From Lutraria lutraria (lineage: Eukaryota > Mollusca > Bivalvia > Venerida > Mactridae): a stretch of DNA of 64,000 bases. Shown piece after piece: positions 1-13,110 of this stretch; the first letter of the stretch is position 1, and every line of letters starts with the position of its first letter. Both the position numbers and the translations under genes were made by a program. Under the pieces are notes generated by a model. That model was not told the origin of the DNA. It saw nothing but the letters and a program-made list of their open reading frames with translations, and searched no databases. The DNA is taken from positions 15,356,454-15,420,453 of the forward strand of contig OZ026840.1 of NCBI GenBank assembly GCA_964023205.1, given 5' to 3'.

Positions 1-204
1 TGTTATGCCAACATAAAACATTGTTACATTGTTAAAACATTCGGATATAATGAAGATTCGGATACCGTGTAGTATAATTTTCCTGAATTCTCCTTTTTTA
101 TTTTCTTTATCATTGGATACAGTAAAACAGGATTAATGTTGTATTTTCCCCATGAATTCACTATAACCCTACTCTACTGTATATTGTAATTAAACATTAC
201 TGAC

Positions 205-3200
205 CATCTTTTAATGTTTTCTTTTCTGTAGTGACACTGTTGCTCCAGAATCCTCCATTGACAGGTTTTTGTTCCACACTAAATGTATACTTGGTGTCTT
301 CTTCAAGGTCACATAAAGTTTTTGTTTGAAATCTGTTCACACCATCAGCTGGTTGTGGATCGCTTATATCAACCTGTGTCTAGTATATAGCTATGATGTA
401 ATATACTTAACCATGTATCGTCTAATACCTTCATGGTTTTCCAGCCACAGAACAGAAATACGTAACATGTATATGTATGCTACTTCAATAATAAAATCAT
501 CTCATCATATTGACCACTTATTTTCTTCTAAACAAATATTTCAAGTTTCAGTTTCATGATCGCCACAATATTTAGGTTCAAACAGTCGATCGATGTTGTT
601 TACTATACAGTACAACCTCTCCAGAACAGCCCTCTCTTGTGCAACAGCCTCCTTCCAAAACAGTATGATTTTCCCCACCACTGCACGTTTTAATTATTAT
701 TTTAACCTTACTAGAGCAACAACCTCAATGTAACAACATTAATTGGCTACTCCCAAAGGGTGTTGCTTTGGAGAGGTTGCACTGTATTTGAAATGGATAC
801 ATAAAATTCAATATGTCAAAAGATATGTATGAACTACCCGAAGCAACCGTTGTCAATTTTTTTTACGGTGTTTGGAAAGGAATCTCAATGCCACGATTGT
901 GTTTTATTTGTTTGTTTGTTTCATCGGGTTTAACGCCATTTTCAGCATTATTTCAGTCATATCGTGGCCGGCAGTTTAATATCCTAATCAGCTTTCCTGG
1001 ACTTCATTTAGGTCTTAACCAGTACTAACCACATTCTACCCGTAAGCTTCTGCCAAGCTTCCCCACATAATTTAGAGGTGGAGGACAATTTAACATAGGA
1101 TATAATATATATACGGACAGTGTGAGACTCGCCGGGGTTCGAACTCACAACCTCTCGATCAATAGACAAACGCTCTAACCACTGAGCTAACCGGGCGGGC
1201 TACCATGTGTTTAATGTAATGTTGTTGTTTAGAGAGGTAGAACTTGTCAATGTGCATGATTGTATTGACAACTTATTGAGCGTCCAGGAAACTCTACATG
1301 CAATGCTTCGTTCCTCCTAAGCATGTTTCCAAAAATCCCCCCATTTACAGTATTATATCTAGCCTTCTATTAAACATGATTGTCGGTACAAAAATACAGC
1401 ACAATCTCTCCAGAGCGGCCGGCCCTCTCTTGGGCAACAACCTCCGTTGAACAACAGCATGACTTTTCCTTCTGCACGATTTAACTATTTATTTGATATC
1501 TCTAGAGCAACAACATCTCAACAGCAACCAATTTTTGCTTCTCCCAAAGGGTTTTGCTTTGGACAGGTTGCACTGTATGTTATATGAAGACTAAATTGAA
1601 CACATTTGTGCATATGCGTCCTTGTGCCTAATGATACATTGACACAATTCAATACATGTATCATAGTATTTTATGACAGAATTGTAAAGATAGAAATATT
1701 ACCTTGTTCTTACTCCATTTACTCATAATCCAGATTCTGTACTCATGAGTGACGGTGGCAAATTTGTTCCATTGTATCTGAATACAGGTGCTGTTAATCA
1801 CGTGACTTTTAAGATTAGTAATTGGGTTTGGCTTCACTGAAATGTATTAGTTCATTGACAATACTAGTACTAGTACTAGTACTCATTGTTTCCTATGACA
1901 GTCCATGTAACAAGTGGACATTACTCAAATTGGCCGATAGCGGCAATGTTGTCCTTACAACATATGACTTGTGCGCCGCCCATAGTTCTCCAATTCAGTA
2001 TGGCAGCTATAGAATTATTTGACGGTCACCATTCATGCAGAGGCTTCGATTTAAAGCGTCTGACCAGAAGACGATAAAACCCTGAACTCATTGTATCAAT
2101 ATTTTAATGCATTGTGTCCGAATGATTAACGGTGTCATAACAAAATACAAATACTATCATAACTCATAAAGTCAGTTGTAACTTCCGGTGGGGTTGAAAC
2201 TTCTTGTGGGTCTAAACAGTTCATTTTACTTATATATATCAACTTATGTGTATTTATGTTATTGTGTAGAGATTAATATGTATGATTTTGTGTATATATA
2301 TTCTGTATATATGTTATAACGATGTACATGTTGTACAAGTTAATAAAGTATATGTTCTGTTCTGTTCTACCCAGTAAGTGTAGGCCACTTTAGCAAGTTC
2401 AGGGATGTGAGTCATGGTGGTTGTATGTTTTAACCCACTTACTAGTATTTACTACTAGTAGTAACGGGTTTGTGTAAATGTGTTTTGTGTGATTACGTCG
2501 TGGCTGTTGATATACGAATAAGATGTACCATATGGTCTGTAAGGTAAAGTCACATCATAGCATGTGACGGTTGCATCCTCTATTTGGCAATATAATGACA
2601 AGAATAATGACTACGATTTGCCGAGGAAACAGTGAAGCTACTCACTCGAGCTGATGTGACAAATACATGTATTCATCATTTACTTTTTACAATTTCTCCG
2701 CCGGGTTTTTTTTGCAACGCCGGTCTATGGTAAAGTTTACGTGCTTAAATTTTAGCTTTTAAATATTCATTTACAAGGTTGTAGGTCTTATTTTTCGATC
2801 TTTACTATATTTCTTGGAACATGCAAAGAAAAACTGCCTTTGCCATGGCAATTCTTCCCCCGAACTGACCAATCAGAATGTAATTATTGTCACCATGAAC
2901 CTTCGCTTGCCGTTTGGAGAATTCAGCTTAATATAAAAGCACCATATACTTATTACAAACGATAGGCAGTGCCTTACCAAGTAACTTGGGTTCGATGGTA
3001 AAGTTTGACGTCACGCTGGCGTCACAAACCGGTTCCTGGGTTACACGTATATGCAGTGTGCTCTGCAGAACATCACCATTGGCAATACTGTTTATACCTG
3101 GCCAAATACACAGAGTTCCGTTGTTTTTCAACATTGGGCATTTGTGCCAGTCGGAACTTCCAGATTTTCTCCTAAAAATGATAAATGTGCATACAATTAG

Positions 3201-6200
3201 ATCCAGCTTTATCTCTCCTGTATATTACAAAGAACTTGCCAGTGTCAGGATGTCAGGCCGCCAGCCCTATATCAAAATGTTATTTCTGTAGATGACCAAT
3301 ACAAGTTACATTGATTGACATAAAAGGTTCTTTTACCGTTACAACTAACATTAACGTATACTATCATGTTTAAAAATGCCTTTTGTGGACTATAAGTGTA
3401 TTAATTTTATTCCTTCGATTCACACAACAACATTCAATAACTGAAATAGTTCGCTAATTTTGACATGTCTGGACCAAGGACTCGATATTAAATTAGTTTA
3501 TTTTCAGATTTCGATGATATTACGATTAAGGTGATATTTCTCTTAGAGAGTGCCCAGATTTGAGAATTTCCAACGTGACTGATTTTTTGTCAATCCAAAC
3601 TCTTAATTGGATATCTCTGAATCTGGTACGTACTAAAGATGAACAAAGAGCGAGAATATTCTAAATGGAGATCACGTTATATAGATATATAGATAAGTTA
3701 TGCATATGCAGTTGTTATGCAAACTCTCGAAATGAAAACCTTCTGGGAGAAGCAGAGTTTTTTTTAGAGGTTGGTGTTTTAGAGAGGTTATATTAACATT
3801 TAAATCATTCAGTGGAAAAAAACATGCTGTTGGTGAATGGAGGTTGTTGCTTTAGAGAGGGCCGCTCTGATAAGGTTGTATTGTTTTCATATACATATAT
3901 CATTGCTACTCACCATTCAAATGTGACCTTTGGCTTCTTAGAAGTATTGTACTCGATTCCATGCTCCCAGGAACAAATCATCGTTTCGTAATTCTCCACT
4001 ACACATTTTATGCGTTTTATTTCTTTCGGCATTGCTGCGAAAATACCGTAAATCCTCAAATAATCATCACTTAAATAGTAAGAATTCGTTAAGGTCTTGC
4101 CAGTCTTATACTGTACTTTTCTGACCTATCAGCTTAAGGCTACAGGAAAATGTTATTATTACAAAAAAGGTATAGCCCAATTATCACTATTTCTATAATA
4201 GTTACCTTAGATATTTCAATTTATTTTACATTTTTTAAAAAGAGTTATTGTCCTTGGTGAAAAAATAGGAAACTATTAATTTCTGTAGATATTGCATAGT
4301 GACCTATATTTGTTTATTAAATTGGATTGTGCCATAGCATCTTTTTACCATGAGTGTTCATTGAAATGAATATAAAATTTCTTGTTTCTTTTCTTTAAAA
4401 AAAATGGGTTTCTTCCATAGACTTCAAAGGGATAATAACTCAAAGGATTGTCATTGCTTTAAAAAAAAATCTTACTATAAATCATTTTCTTTCTTGGAAA
4501 CCTATAAAATGACAAATATTTCCAGAATCTGCCCTCCATTTTTGAGATAGGATATAATAAATGTGAGCATTAGGCTGGGAAGACTTTTAAACAGAACGAG
4601 CATCAAGTTTTGTAACGATTTGTTATGTTGAGGACAATGGTTCAGTCCATGAGGTGACATTATAACCGAGGTTTTTGGACAATGTTGAATATTGAGAATA
4701 ATACTTTTGTCCGATACATGTAGCTAAATAGTATTTCCTTTGGTTTACACTACAGCACCGAATGGTATGAATGTAATTTAATTTTAACTACTGGGTTTAA
4801 TTTGAGGTTTGTTTAAAATTTGAGCTAAGGTTTGGAAATGCGATTGCATATAACTTTGGTTAAATTTGAAAAGAAATCATTTTCATTAATATTTAACCTT
4901 TAGAAGTGTCTGCTATTGGTTAATAATTGATCAAGATTCTCAATTTGTCTATCTATCTACTCGTCTGAACTGTTGAGGACATCCGGCGTTTGTTACAACA
5001 AGGGCAGCAAAATGTGAGTGATATAATAGTTCTGTGTTACTATGCTTATGTTCACGTTATTGTTTATTTGTCGGAAAAAAAATAATTAAATTGACCTTGG
5101 AACTAACTCCGAAAAGTGCAAGTCTATTTTTCATAAAAATATAGTCTAAAGAATTGATATGGAAAATCTAGAAGACTTACTGAAGACCAAAAATAAAACG
5201 AGATTTCCAATACGCAATGATCTATTTCCGTAGTCATTCGGTTGCCCATAGTAACAGATAACGTGCATGAATCCATTCCCTGATGCTCGTAATGTAAAAT
5301 ACGCAGATGTTAGGTTTTCTCTTTTGATGTCACTCTCATTAACGATGACGTAACTCCCGGGAAAATGTTTCACAGCAAAATGGAGTTTCCTGTCTGACAA
5401 ATGGTCGTCCAACAACTGACAATGAAAAGTAACATCCTGATTCTCGCAAACAACGAGATGTTGTGGGGTTAAACGTCCATCAAAAACTGACTTGACTGCA
5501 AATTAAATACAACTCCTCTGTTATAGTTGTCGGATAGAGTAGGATGGGTGTCTGGTAAGGGAACAATGCTGGCCTAGTGAAATATCCACAAAAATCAAAA
5601 TACGAACGATAACTAATTCAAAATATGCCAAAATATGCATATAGAATCAACTGATTTAGGAATAAATAGAATCAAACCGGAAAAACCCAATATGTGTATC
5701 CGGTGTATGTCAAGTTAATAGATGACAACTTACGTGTATAATTGACGCCAAAACTAATATTGCTGACAATAAGTAAATGAGTAAATTGCTTGAAGATATT
5801 TTATTTTGATGTATTAAATAGTATATTAATAAAAGATAGCAATTTTTACAATACAGTTTGGTAGTACATGTATGTTTTAAAACAAGATCTTAATATGTAA
5901 AATAGTTAAAAATACTCACCAAACAAGATCTTAATATGTAAAATACTCACCAAACAAGATCTTAATATGTAAAATACTCACCAAACAAGATCGTAATATG
6001 TAAAATACTCACCAAACAAGATCTTAATATGTAAAATAGTTACCAAACACGATCTTAATATGTAAAATACTCACCAAACAAGATCTTAATATGTAAAATA
6101 CTCACCAAACAAGATCTTAATATGTAAAATACTCACCAAACAAGATCTTAATATGTAAAATACTCACCAAACAAGATCTTAATATGTAAAATACTCACCA

Positions 6201-6603
6201 AACAAGATCTTAATATGTAAAATACTCACCAAACAAGATCTTAATATGTAAAATAGTTACCAAACACGATCTTAATATGTAAAATACTCACCAAACAAGA
6301 TCTTAATATGTAAAATACTCACCAAACAAGATCTTAATATGTAAAATACTCACCAAACAAGATCTTAATATGTAAAATACTCACCAAACAAGATCTTAAT
6401 ATGTAAAATAGTTACCAAACAAGATCTTAATATGTAAAATACTCACCAAACAAGATCTTAATATGTAAAATACTCACCAAACAAGATCTTAATATGTAAA
6501 ATACTCACCAAACAAGATCTTAATATGTAAAATACTCACCAAACGGGATTATGTGACATATTGTTACACTTATAAACCACGCCCATGCTAAATGGATTTT
6601 CAT
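205..6603 (-). CDS. Class I cytokine receptor, gp130/LIFR/Domeless-like, 5' part (runs off left edge)
   Basis: Six coding exons on the minus strand: 6603-6540, 5495-5181, 4034-3914, 3171-2978, 1836-1703 and 373-205. All have GT/AG borders and matching phases, giving about 332 codons. Residues 1-21 form a signal peptide (MKIHLAWAWF...). About 22-126 is an Ig-like domain with paired cysteines and N-glycosylation sequons. About 127-231 is the first cytokine-receptor fibronectin domain: C137-x9-C147-x-W149, the class I hallmark, plus a second cysteine pair C178/C188. A VKPNP linker at 232-236 opens the second fibronectin domain, which ends in W319-S-N-S-V where family members have WSXWS. Ig domain then cytokine module is the order in gp130. 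Expected role: cell-surface receptor signalling through JAK/STAT. The membrane and cytoplasmic parts lie outside the window. The last donor, at 204, is the least certain border. Which receptor in the family this corresponds to is not settled. Confidence 0.88.
608..784. mobile_element. Tc1/mariner-type MITE, family A copy 1
   Basis: Inverted ends CAGTACAACCTCTCC and GGAGAGGTTGCACTG are flanked by TA on both sides (606-607, 785-786). The 177-bp interior is made of diverged repeats of a CTCTNGAGCAACAACCT motif. It has no coding capacity. Other copies are at 1397, 3740, 7290, 11063, 16650 and 20640. Confidence 0.8.
905..1203 (-). mobile_element. tRNA-derived SINE, family 1
   Basis: Read on the minus strand it begins with a tRNA-like head: A box GGTTAGCTCAGTGGTTAGAG near 1190 and B box GAGTTCGAACCCC near 1135. 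A non-tRNA body and a tail ending in GATGAAACAAACAAACAAA follow. The body matches the copy at 43813-44040. It lies in the last visible intron of the cytokine receptor. It is a SINE head rather than a tRNA gene because the body and tail are fused to it and the acceptor stem is not maintained. Confidence 0.8.
1397..1575. mobile_element. Tc1/mariner-type MITE, family A copy 2
   Basis: Ends CAGCACAATCTCTCC and GGACAGGTTGCACTG, with TA flanks at 1395-1396 and 1576-1577, 179 bp. It sits in the same receptor intron as copy 1, about 600 bp away and in the same orientation. Confidence 0.8.
3740..3876. mobile_element. Tc1/mariner-type MITE, family A, degraded copy
   Basis: The interior matches the family in reverse orientation (GGAGGTTGTTGCTTTAGAGA and the GGCCGCTCTG end), but the terminal CAGT and TA flanks are lost. 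It lies in a cytokine receptor intron. Confidence 0.6.
5878..6541 (-). repeat. 31-bp minisatellite that repeats the exon 1 splice donor
   Basis: Twenty full 31-bp units plus a partial one directly follow exon 1 of the cytokine receptor. On the minus strand each unit reads TTTG|GTGAGTATTTTACA and then a further 17 bases. It therefore contains the last 4 bases of exon 1 and the first 27 of the intron, including the GTGAGT donor. The genuine donor is at 6539-6538. Copies recur every 31 bases down to 5920, for 21 donors in all. Three units, at 6044, 6261 and 6416, carry GTAACT instead of GTGAGT. The 217- and 155-bp gaps between them are 7 and 5 units. Use of any downstream copy would read into an in-frame TAA within the first unit. 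Confidence 0.95.
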
Positions 6604-7289
6604 CGTGGAAAGTCAACAAGATTTTCATAAAGTAATTCCGGACGTACGTAATTCGTGTTTGATATAGCCATCCTAAAATAAGATCAAATATTTCATATAT
6701 GAAAACGAACACTTATCCGTAATTGTTTACGAAATGGACAAATATTAGGTAGACGAAGCAAATGAATTCAAATTTAAATTGCACTGAAAGTGGAAAAATA
6801 ACAGCCATTGATGTTTTTCGCTTTGTCTTTAATAAACAATACATATGAACATAATCAGAGCGGACAGACAAGGGGTTTTAATCCACTGTAAATATATCAG
6901 CCCGTCCGCTGGGCTGCAGGAAAGCGCAAGGTCTATGGATATTTGGTTCGCGAGTTCGTACCACCGGGTGGGACACATGCTCTTTTGACGATTTGGATTT
7001 AGTACATTAAGCCTAAAGCCATTCGTTCTCCACTGAAACGTTGATGGTAACATATGGAGAATAAGATTAGGCTTGTCATATTTAAAAACGGTTTCTTGAC
7101 CAATGGTATTCGCCTATTGCGGTATTGTATTAAACTGTCAAAGCTGCATAATGTCACGGTCAGTGCTTGTTCCTGTTCTTAGCTTCGGTGAGATTCGATC
7201 ACTTTCGAAAGCTACACTAACATTTTCGTTATACCGGTTGTCGAACGAATATCTAACGGAAAAATAAACGAAAACTTATAAAATTATAT

Positions 7290-7640
7290 TGTTGTTGAGA
7301 GGTTGTTGCTCTAGAGATGTTAAATTAATAGTTAAATCGTGCAGTGGGAAAACAATAATGTTGTTGCAGAAGGGAGGTTGTTGCTCTAGAGATGTTAAAT
7401 TAATAGTTAAATCGTGCAGTGGGAAAACAATAATGTTGTTGCAGAAGGGAGGTTGTTGCTCTAGAGACGTTAAATTAATAGTTAAATCGTGCAGTGGGAA
7501 AACAATAATGCTGTTGCAGAAGGGAGGTTGTTGCTCTAGAGATGTTAAATTAATAGTTAAATCGTGCAGTGGGAAATACCATGCTGTTATTAAAGTGAGG
7601 CTGTTGCTTAAGAGAGGGCCGCTCTGGAGAGGTTACACTG
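7290..7640. mobile_element. Family A MITE with internal 75-bp tandem amplification
   Basis: The element ends in GGAGAGGTTACACTG followed by TA at 7641, while its other end is truncated. Inside, a 75-bp segment starting GGTTGTTGCTCTAGAGATGT is repeated about four times with very few differences. Because 75 is a multiple of 3, one frame stays open for 136 codons, with a 25-residue repeat. I judge this a by-product of the repeat, not a gene. Confidence 0.85.
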
Positions 7641-7835
7641 TATCTATAACATCTGCTATGCTAATGCGCTCTGAGAAGTTAAGTGAGGCTTTGCTATGAA
7701 ATTATCATGCGTTCTTCAAACAATTGTATAATTAACATTGATTAACCGTATGAACTTTTAATCAGTCGCTCGATGAATACATAACTAGGTTTTCTGGGTT
7801 ATTGTATGATATTCATGTCTCAATGTAATGTTTAA

Positions 7836-8179
7836 AGGGGCATACCCTACAACTGACAAACATTCTGTGAAAGTGTAAAAATGTGCTAGATGTATATGTA
7901 AAACAATATATAAAGGATAATTGCAGGAAGAACATGGGTTATAAAATGACTAGTTTAGGTACTAGCCGCAAAAAACATAGCTATAAATAATAAATCACTT
8001 CCACCCAAAAAAATCCATGACTAAATGTATGTGTCACAAATACATATTTTTTATGATTTTATTTTTAATTGGATGATTTTTGGCTGAAACTTTCTTCGTC
8101 GACTTTTTTCTTTACAAGCTTCTAATTTATTATCATTTTGACTTAATTCTAAATGCACCAAGTTGTAGGATATGCCCCT
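7836..8179. mobile_element. TTAA-flanked non-autonomous DNA element, copy A
   Basis: Inverted ends AGGGGCATACCCTACAACT and AGTTGTAGGATATGCCCCT are bounded by TTAA on each side (7832-7835, 8180-8183). A TTAA target fits the piggyBac or Kolobok groups. It is 344 bp with no transposase. A related copy is at 24930. Confidence 0.8.
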
Positions 8180-10537
8180 TTAAAATTGTCTGTTTCTGGT
8201 TACACGACTTATCCTATTACCCTAGCTTTCCCCACGGCCCTAGACTTTTTATCAAGCATTTTTAACCAGCCCACATGCTACCAAGAGCAAAAAACACCGA
8301 CCTAACTACCCAAGTCTTAGAAGGTGATTTTATATCATTCCTATGTTGTCGTCATGCAGAGACTTTCATTGGACCTGATAACAGTCATACTCAGCTTGGT
8401 TGAAAGGAAATCCGCACAAGAAAATAGGTCTCAACTAAATAGTGAGAATATATAGGTGTACCTGGTGTATTTCCTCAATTAAGTGTGTCGGATCTAAATA
8501 TATTTCAAATAATTTTATTGTAACTACATGCAAAGAGCCATGCATTTAAAAGTGTATGACTGTAAGATACAATACATATTCAAACGAAACGTTCCGCGTA
8601 TTCGCTGTTAGCCAAAGAAATAGCGCACCTTAGTGTCGCTGATTTGCATAGCTGTTTCCGTAAAAATAGTTCTACTTTCGGTTTTTCTCTTTCTATAGGT
8701 CAGTCTATTCACTACAGACATATGCGTACATTTGCAATAATTACACTACCAACAAAGCATGTGTTTCGTGCCTTTTTGACATTATCTTGACATTACAGGG
8801 CGATTCTTTAATTTAATTAGGGCGAATTCTTGTCTTATCCTATTGGTTTACACATTACACAAAATGGCGACGTAAACATCGAGTTCATGTCGGTACCCTA
8901 CGGATGACGAATATCTAAACTGCGGACTTGCGAATAACAATATGAACGTAAAATATGGTCGTGGGCTTAAAATAATAGTTGAAGTGTTCTTTTATGCAAG
9001 ATTATCTTTATACTATCAAATCTGAATCTCGTGCTAATTCGGATTAACTGTATGCCCTATTTTTATACTGTATCATTGTGTCAGGGTCTTTTTGATTTGA
9101 GTGACCCTGATTGTATTTAATGTTGTGTTAAAAAATTTTAGAATCGATTTTGATATTTACCATTATTTATGTGTTGTTCCCTTGCTTGTGTATTACAAAG
9201 AGTTCTTCATGCATCTTCATGCATTTGCATTACTTGTCTTAATCCAATGTGCTGTCAACATTTTCAATGATTTTATTTCTTTTTTTAAATGCTAAAATAA
9301 TGGTAAAGCGTATGCCATTCTCCAGTGTCAAACATTTATATGTCCTGCATTACAAGTAAATGCTAAGTCGGTCTGTTAGTGTAAATGTTAAAAACATTTG
9401 CATGGATACGAATAAGGGTACATTTCTTCTTTTCCAACGGATGGAAAAAATCACACTCCGACAGTATTTTCAGTACTTTGATTTAATGAGCATGTACCCG
9501 GAAACAAACAATTTGTTCTGCTTTATTTGTACTTAAACCTCTACTGTTATATGTCACCATAAAACATGCAATAAAACGCTCATCATCTAATTAATTAACA
9601 ATCAACACTTAACTGTTATTCACTCCATACCAGATGAACATGTACATCCGTTTTATATATCTGTCATGTAAAATACACACATACATAATGACTCAGTCTA
9701 AATCCATTTGCAGTAAAAAAAAGTGTGGGGGGGTGAGTTATGTCTTTGGTTTATTTCATTTCTAAGTAAATCCGGCACATTTGAACTTTCATTATTCTCC
9801 TATATTACAGGTAAGCGTCTACAAAAAAAGTGTTTAAAAAATATTGTTAAATTGTATGACCCGGTTTACTAAAAAGTGGTAAATTAAGGCTTTGATTAGA
9901 TTAAAGATTGCGGACAGAAGCTAATTTACTAAAGGTACCTGTCTTTGATTAACAAATGCAGCTTTATCTGATCAATACAACATTGTAGTGGCTGCTGGCT
10001 TCCAGTTCTAACAAGATAACGGGTGTTCTAATTTTTTAGATAGAAATTTTTTAGATAGATCAGAGGCATATTGTTTTTGGTCCGTCTGTGTGTCTGTCTG
10101 TTTGTACCAAACCTGTAAACTTGCCAATTAAATCAAAACGCTTCCACCAACTGTCATCAAACTTCATATGTTGGTTCCTTATGACAGCCTCTACAGGACC
10201 AGTGCATTTTAAGGGGGTTGGTGCGTCGGATGCACCCCTCCCCCATTAGTGCGCCTATGATTATCATCAAAGTTTAAACTTTTCGATACAGTATGACGGT
10301 TTATCTATGCATGTATTGGATTATTTGCGATAGAATCCATTTCAAAGTATAACATTTTCTATCCAGATGAACCATGATCCGCCATTTATTTAGACTTACA
10401 GACAGTTAATGGTCTCGGACCAACAGTCACTAGCCACTCACCGCCGTGTGAATTCGAATCCCTAAATCCCTTAAAGATATCACGTATAATTTATCTTTGA
10501 TAGCCTCTATTTACAGCTTCAATTGCATTATTGTTAT

Positions 10538-10756
10538 ATACTGTATTTTCATTTATTTACGTCGGGCTCAATTTTCGTGGTTTTTACTAAAATGGATATA
10601 TCGTGGGGACATAAATTCGTGAATTTTGATTTTTGAAAAGAAATGCCTTATCTCTGTATTTAAATTCGTGGAGATTTGATTTCGTGGATGAGCCGCGACC
10701 CACGAAATTCACGAAACTAAATACCCAACGAAAATTAGTGATTCCACAGTATTGAA
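10538..10756. mobile_element. Short inverted-repeat element, TACTGT ends
   Basis: It begins TACTGTATTTTCATTTA and ends TAGTGATTCCACAGTA, with inner inverted blocks built on ATTTTCGTGG and CCACGAAATTCACGAA. About 219 bp, non-coding. The exact ends are uncertain. Confidence 0.55.
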
Positions 10757-11062
10757 TTACTTTAGAATCGGTTAATTAATTGTATCCCATGCATAGAATA
10801 TTGCCTGAAAAATGTTTGTATCTAGTTATCCAACCAATCCCAATTTTTTTCCCGGCGATCCTAGATTTTTTATTAGGCACAAGGAACAGTAGAGTCATTT
10901 CTCACTATGTTATCTTTTTGCACGCTTTCGAGGGACCAAAGAAGCCCTACCTGGACTACCTATCCTATTCTAATGAGCATTTAATCAGAAACTAACATAA
11001 TATTTTTACGACTATATTAATAAATGACCTAAATTTTAAGAATAGGCAAGTTCGAGTAAATA

Positions 11063-11230
11063 CAGTACAACCTCTCTAGAGCGGCCTTCTCTTGAGCAAC
11101 AACCACCCTCCAACATCAGCATGATTTGCCCACATGATTTACTTATGAATTTAACATTTCTAGAATAACAACCTCTCAACAACAGCATAAGTTTGTTACT
11201 CCCAGGGTGTCGCTTGGAGAGGTTGCACTG
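11063..11230. mobile_element. Tc1/mariner-type MITE, family A copy 5
   Basis: CAGTACAACCTCTCT to GGAGAGGTTGCACTG with TA on both sides (11061-11062, 11231-11232), 168 bp. A 75-codon open frame across it has no recognisable protein content. Confidence 0.8.
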
Positions 11231-13110
11231 TATATTTGCTGTATTCAATTTTACCATTATCATGTTTTAACGCATGCGTTAGATTTAACAACACATAAAA
11301 CCTAAGAAAAACAACAAAGAAATACGTCGGTTAATTAACAATACCGTGAGCTAATTAACATTCATAACTACGTGTCCATACGATGTACGCAAGCACATTA
11401 CGTTGACATAATTACGCTTGTGTTGATTGTAAATCAGTGACATAAACGTATTCTACCATGTCTAATTTATAGTAAATGAATAACACCGTAATTAGCATGC
11501 GCAGGCTTTAAAACAAAACAAGATTGATGTAAATTTTATAGTGCATTAATTTGGTCTTTATATATACAATTAATTCATTAATTAAGAATAATTAAGTGTA
11601 ATATAATTTTCCAATGAACGCCTAATCTTATAAACTCGATTTTGTTTCACATTTTATAGTAATTATTAATCCATGTCTTTCAATAAGTAAATATATTTCG
11701 CTATTATTTCATCTAAAACCATTTATTCAGTTAAAACTTAGAACATACTCTCTCTATGGTATTAAAAACAACACACACAAGTTAGGAAATTCATTGACCT
11801 AAATACATGCAGTGTTTTAAATGTAAAAAAATGCTACGATGTATGTTAAAATACAACTTAACTCTAATAATGTTAGCGTAGATAAAACTACTTACATGTG
11901 TAACAATTCCTGTCCAAATCATTTTTTTCTGTTGTTCTGTCGTAAGTTAAGATATTGTTTGCAATAATCTTAAAGTAAAGAACATTAAAAAACGTTAACT
12001 AATGGTCACTTATTACGACATATTAAACCATGTATAACATGGTATATATACGCCATGCATCTATGTAACGCAGCGGTTTACGGTTCACTTTCACCTGTCA
12101 AAATGATGATGTGAACGTGGTTCATGTTGTGAGTTATCTCCCTTCTATCGCTGATGCGTAAATATTTTCTTTCGGGTTATGTGGATGATCTTTAGGTAAA
12201 AATTACACTATGTCTGTTTACTGCTACAATTTACTCACTGACACTGCTAGATCGTACTTACTGGTATAGTCAGTATGCATGGTGGCACCTTCATCATGTC
12301 TGTTGACAATGAAAGCAAGCTTGCTGGAAGTTGCAATTTGTATGCTGTTTAGACCCTGGTGTTTTTATAATAATTTCATAATCACAGTTCAATGTGGCGA
12401 ATTGAAATATTTCAAGACGCCGGTGAAGCATAAAATTTTGACCCCGGTGAAAAATGACCACCACGGTTATTTCTCAACGTTGAAAATCGACCCCGACAAG
12501 TTTTCAACCAAGAAAGTCGTTGAATATTGATCAATGTTAAATTTTGATCAATACTGGGGTTAATTGTTTACGATAACTTTAAACTTAACACAAATATCAG
12601 AGATTGACTGTACGACTATGAAAATTATTCATGCAGGTGCGTAGCTCTCGTAAAACACTGTTTCACGGTCTATATATACATTTTGTCGTCCTAATTAAGC
12701 GCCCTTTTGCTCTTGTCTATATGCGACATCATATCGATTTTTTTGGCGGTCAATTTTACATTTAGCGATGCAATGCTTTATTGTGTAAATTGAGGGTACT
12801 TTCTGTCATACAAATTATTCAATTCATACTGTTTCTAATTTTATTTCTAGACATAATAAAGCAATGACTAGCTGATTTACTTGACTATATCTTGTCAGTA
12901 GGTCGTTACTGTAATGTTTTATATCATTAAAATGAGACAATGTTATTATGCAAATTAACGTATTTTATTGACTTTCCATTCATGACGATTGCGTGGGATT
13001 ATTTTACTGTCGCGTCATCGGGCACTACAAGTGTTTTTAAATCCACATAATTGGAGTTTTTGAACTTATTTTTGTTACTGGAACAGGACAAATCGAAAAC
13101 ATATATGATT

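Noticed and set aside
205..230. TTTTCTGTAG at 222-231 as a plus-strand splice acceptor
   Set aside because: The coding signal here is on the minus strand and phase-consistent with five other exons. The plus-strand match is incidental.
1110..1203. Possible tRNA gene
   Set aside because: The A and B boxes belong to a SINE head fused to a body and an A-rich tail. The same holds at 16500-16607, 20057-20130 and 47508-47600.
1720..1735. KWSK segment in the second fibronectin domain as the WSXWS box
   Set aside because: It lies in the middle of the domain, before the final strands. The WSXWS position corresponds to the FWSNSV segment encoded near 235.
5878..6541. CRISPR-like array of regular repeats
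   Set aside because: Units are contiguous with no unique spacers, in an animal intron.
7289..7699. 136-codon Cys-containing repeat protein
   Set aside because: It lies inside a MITE and is explained by the 75-bp amplification.
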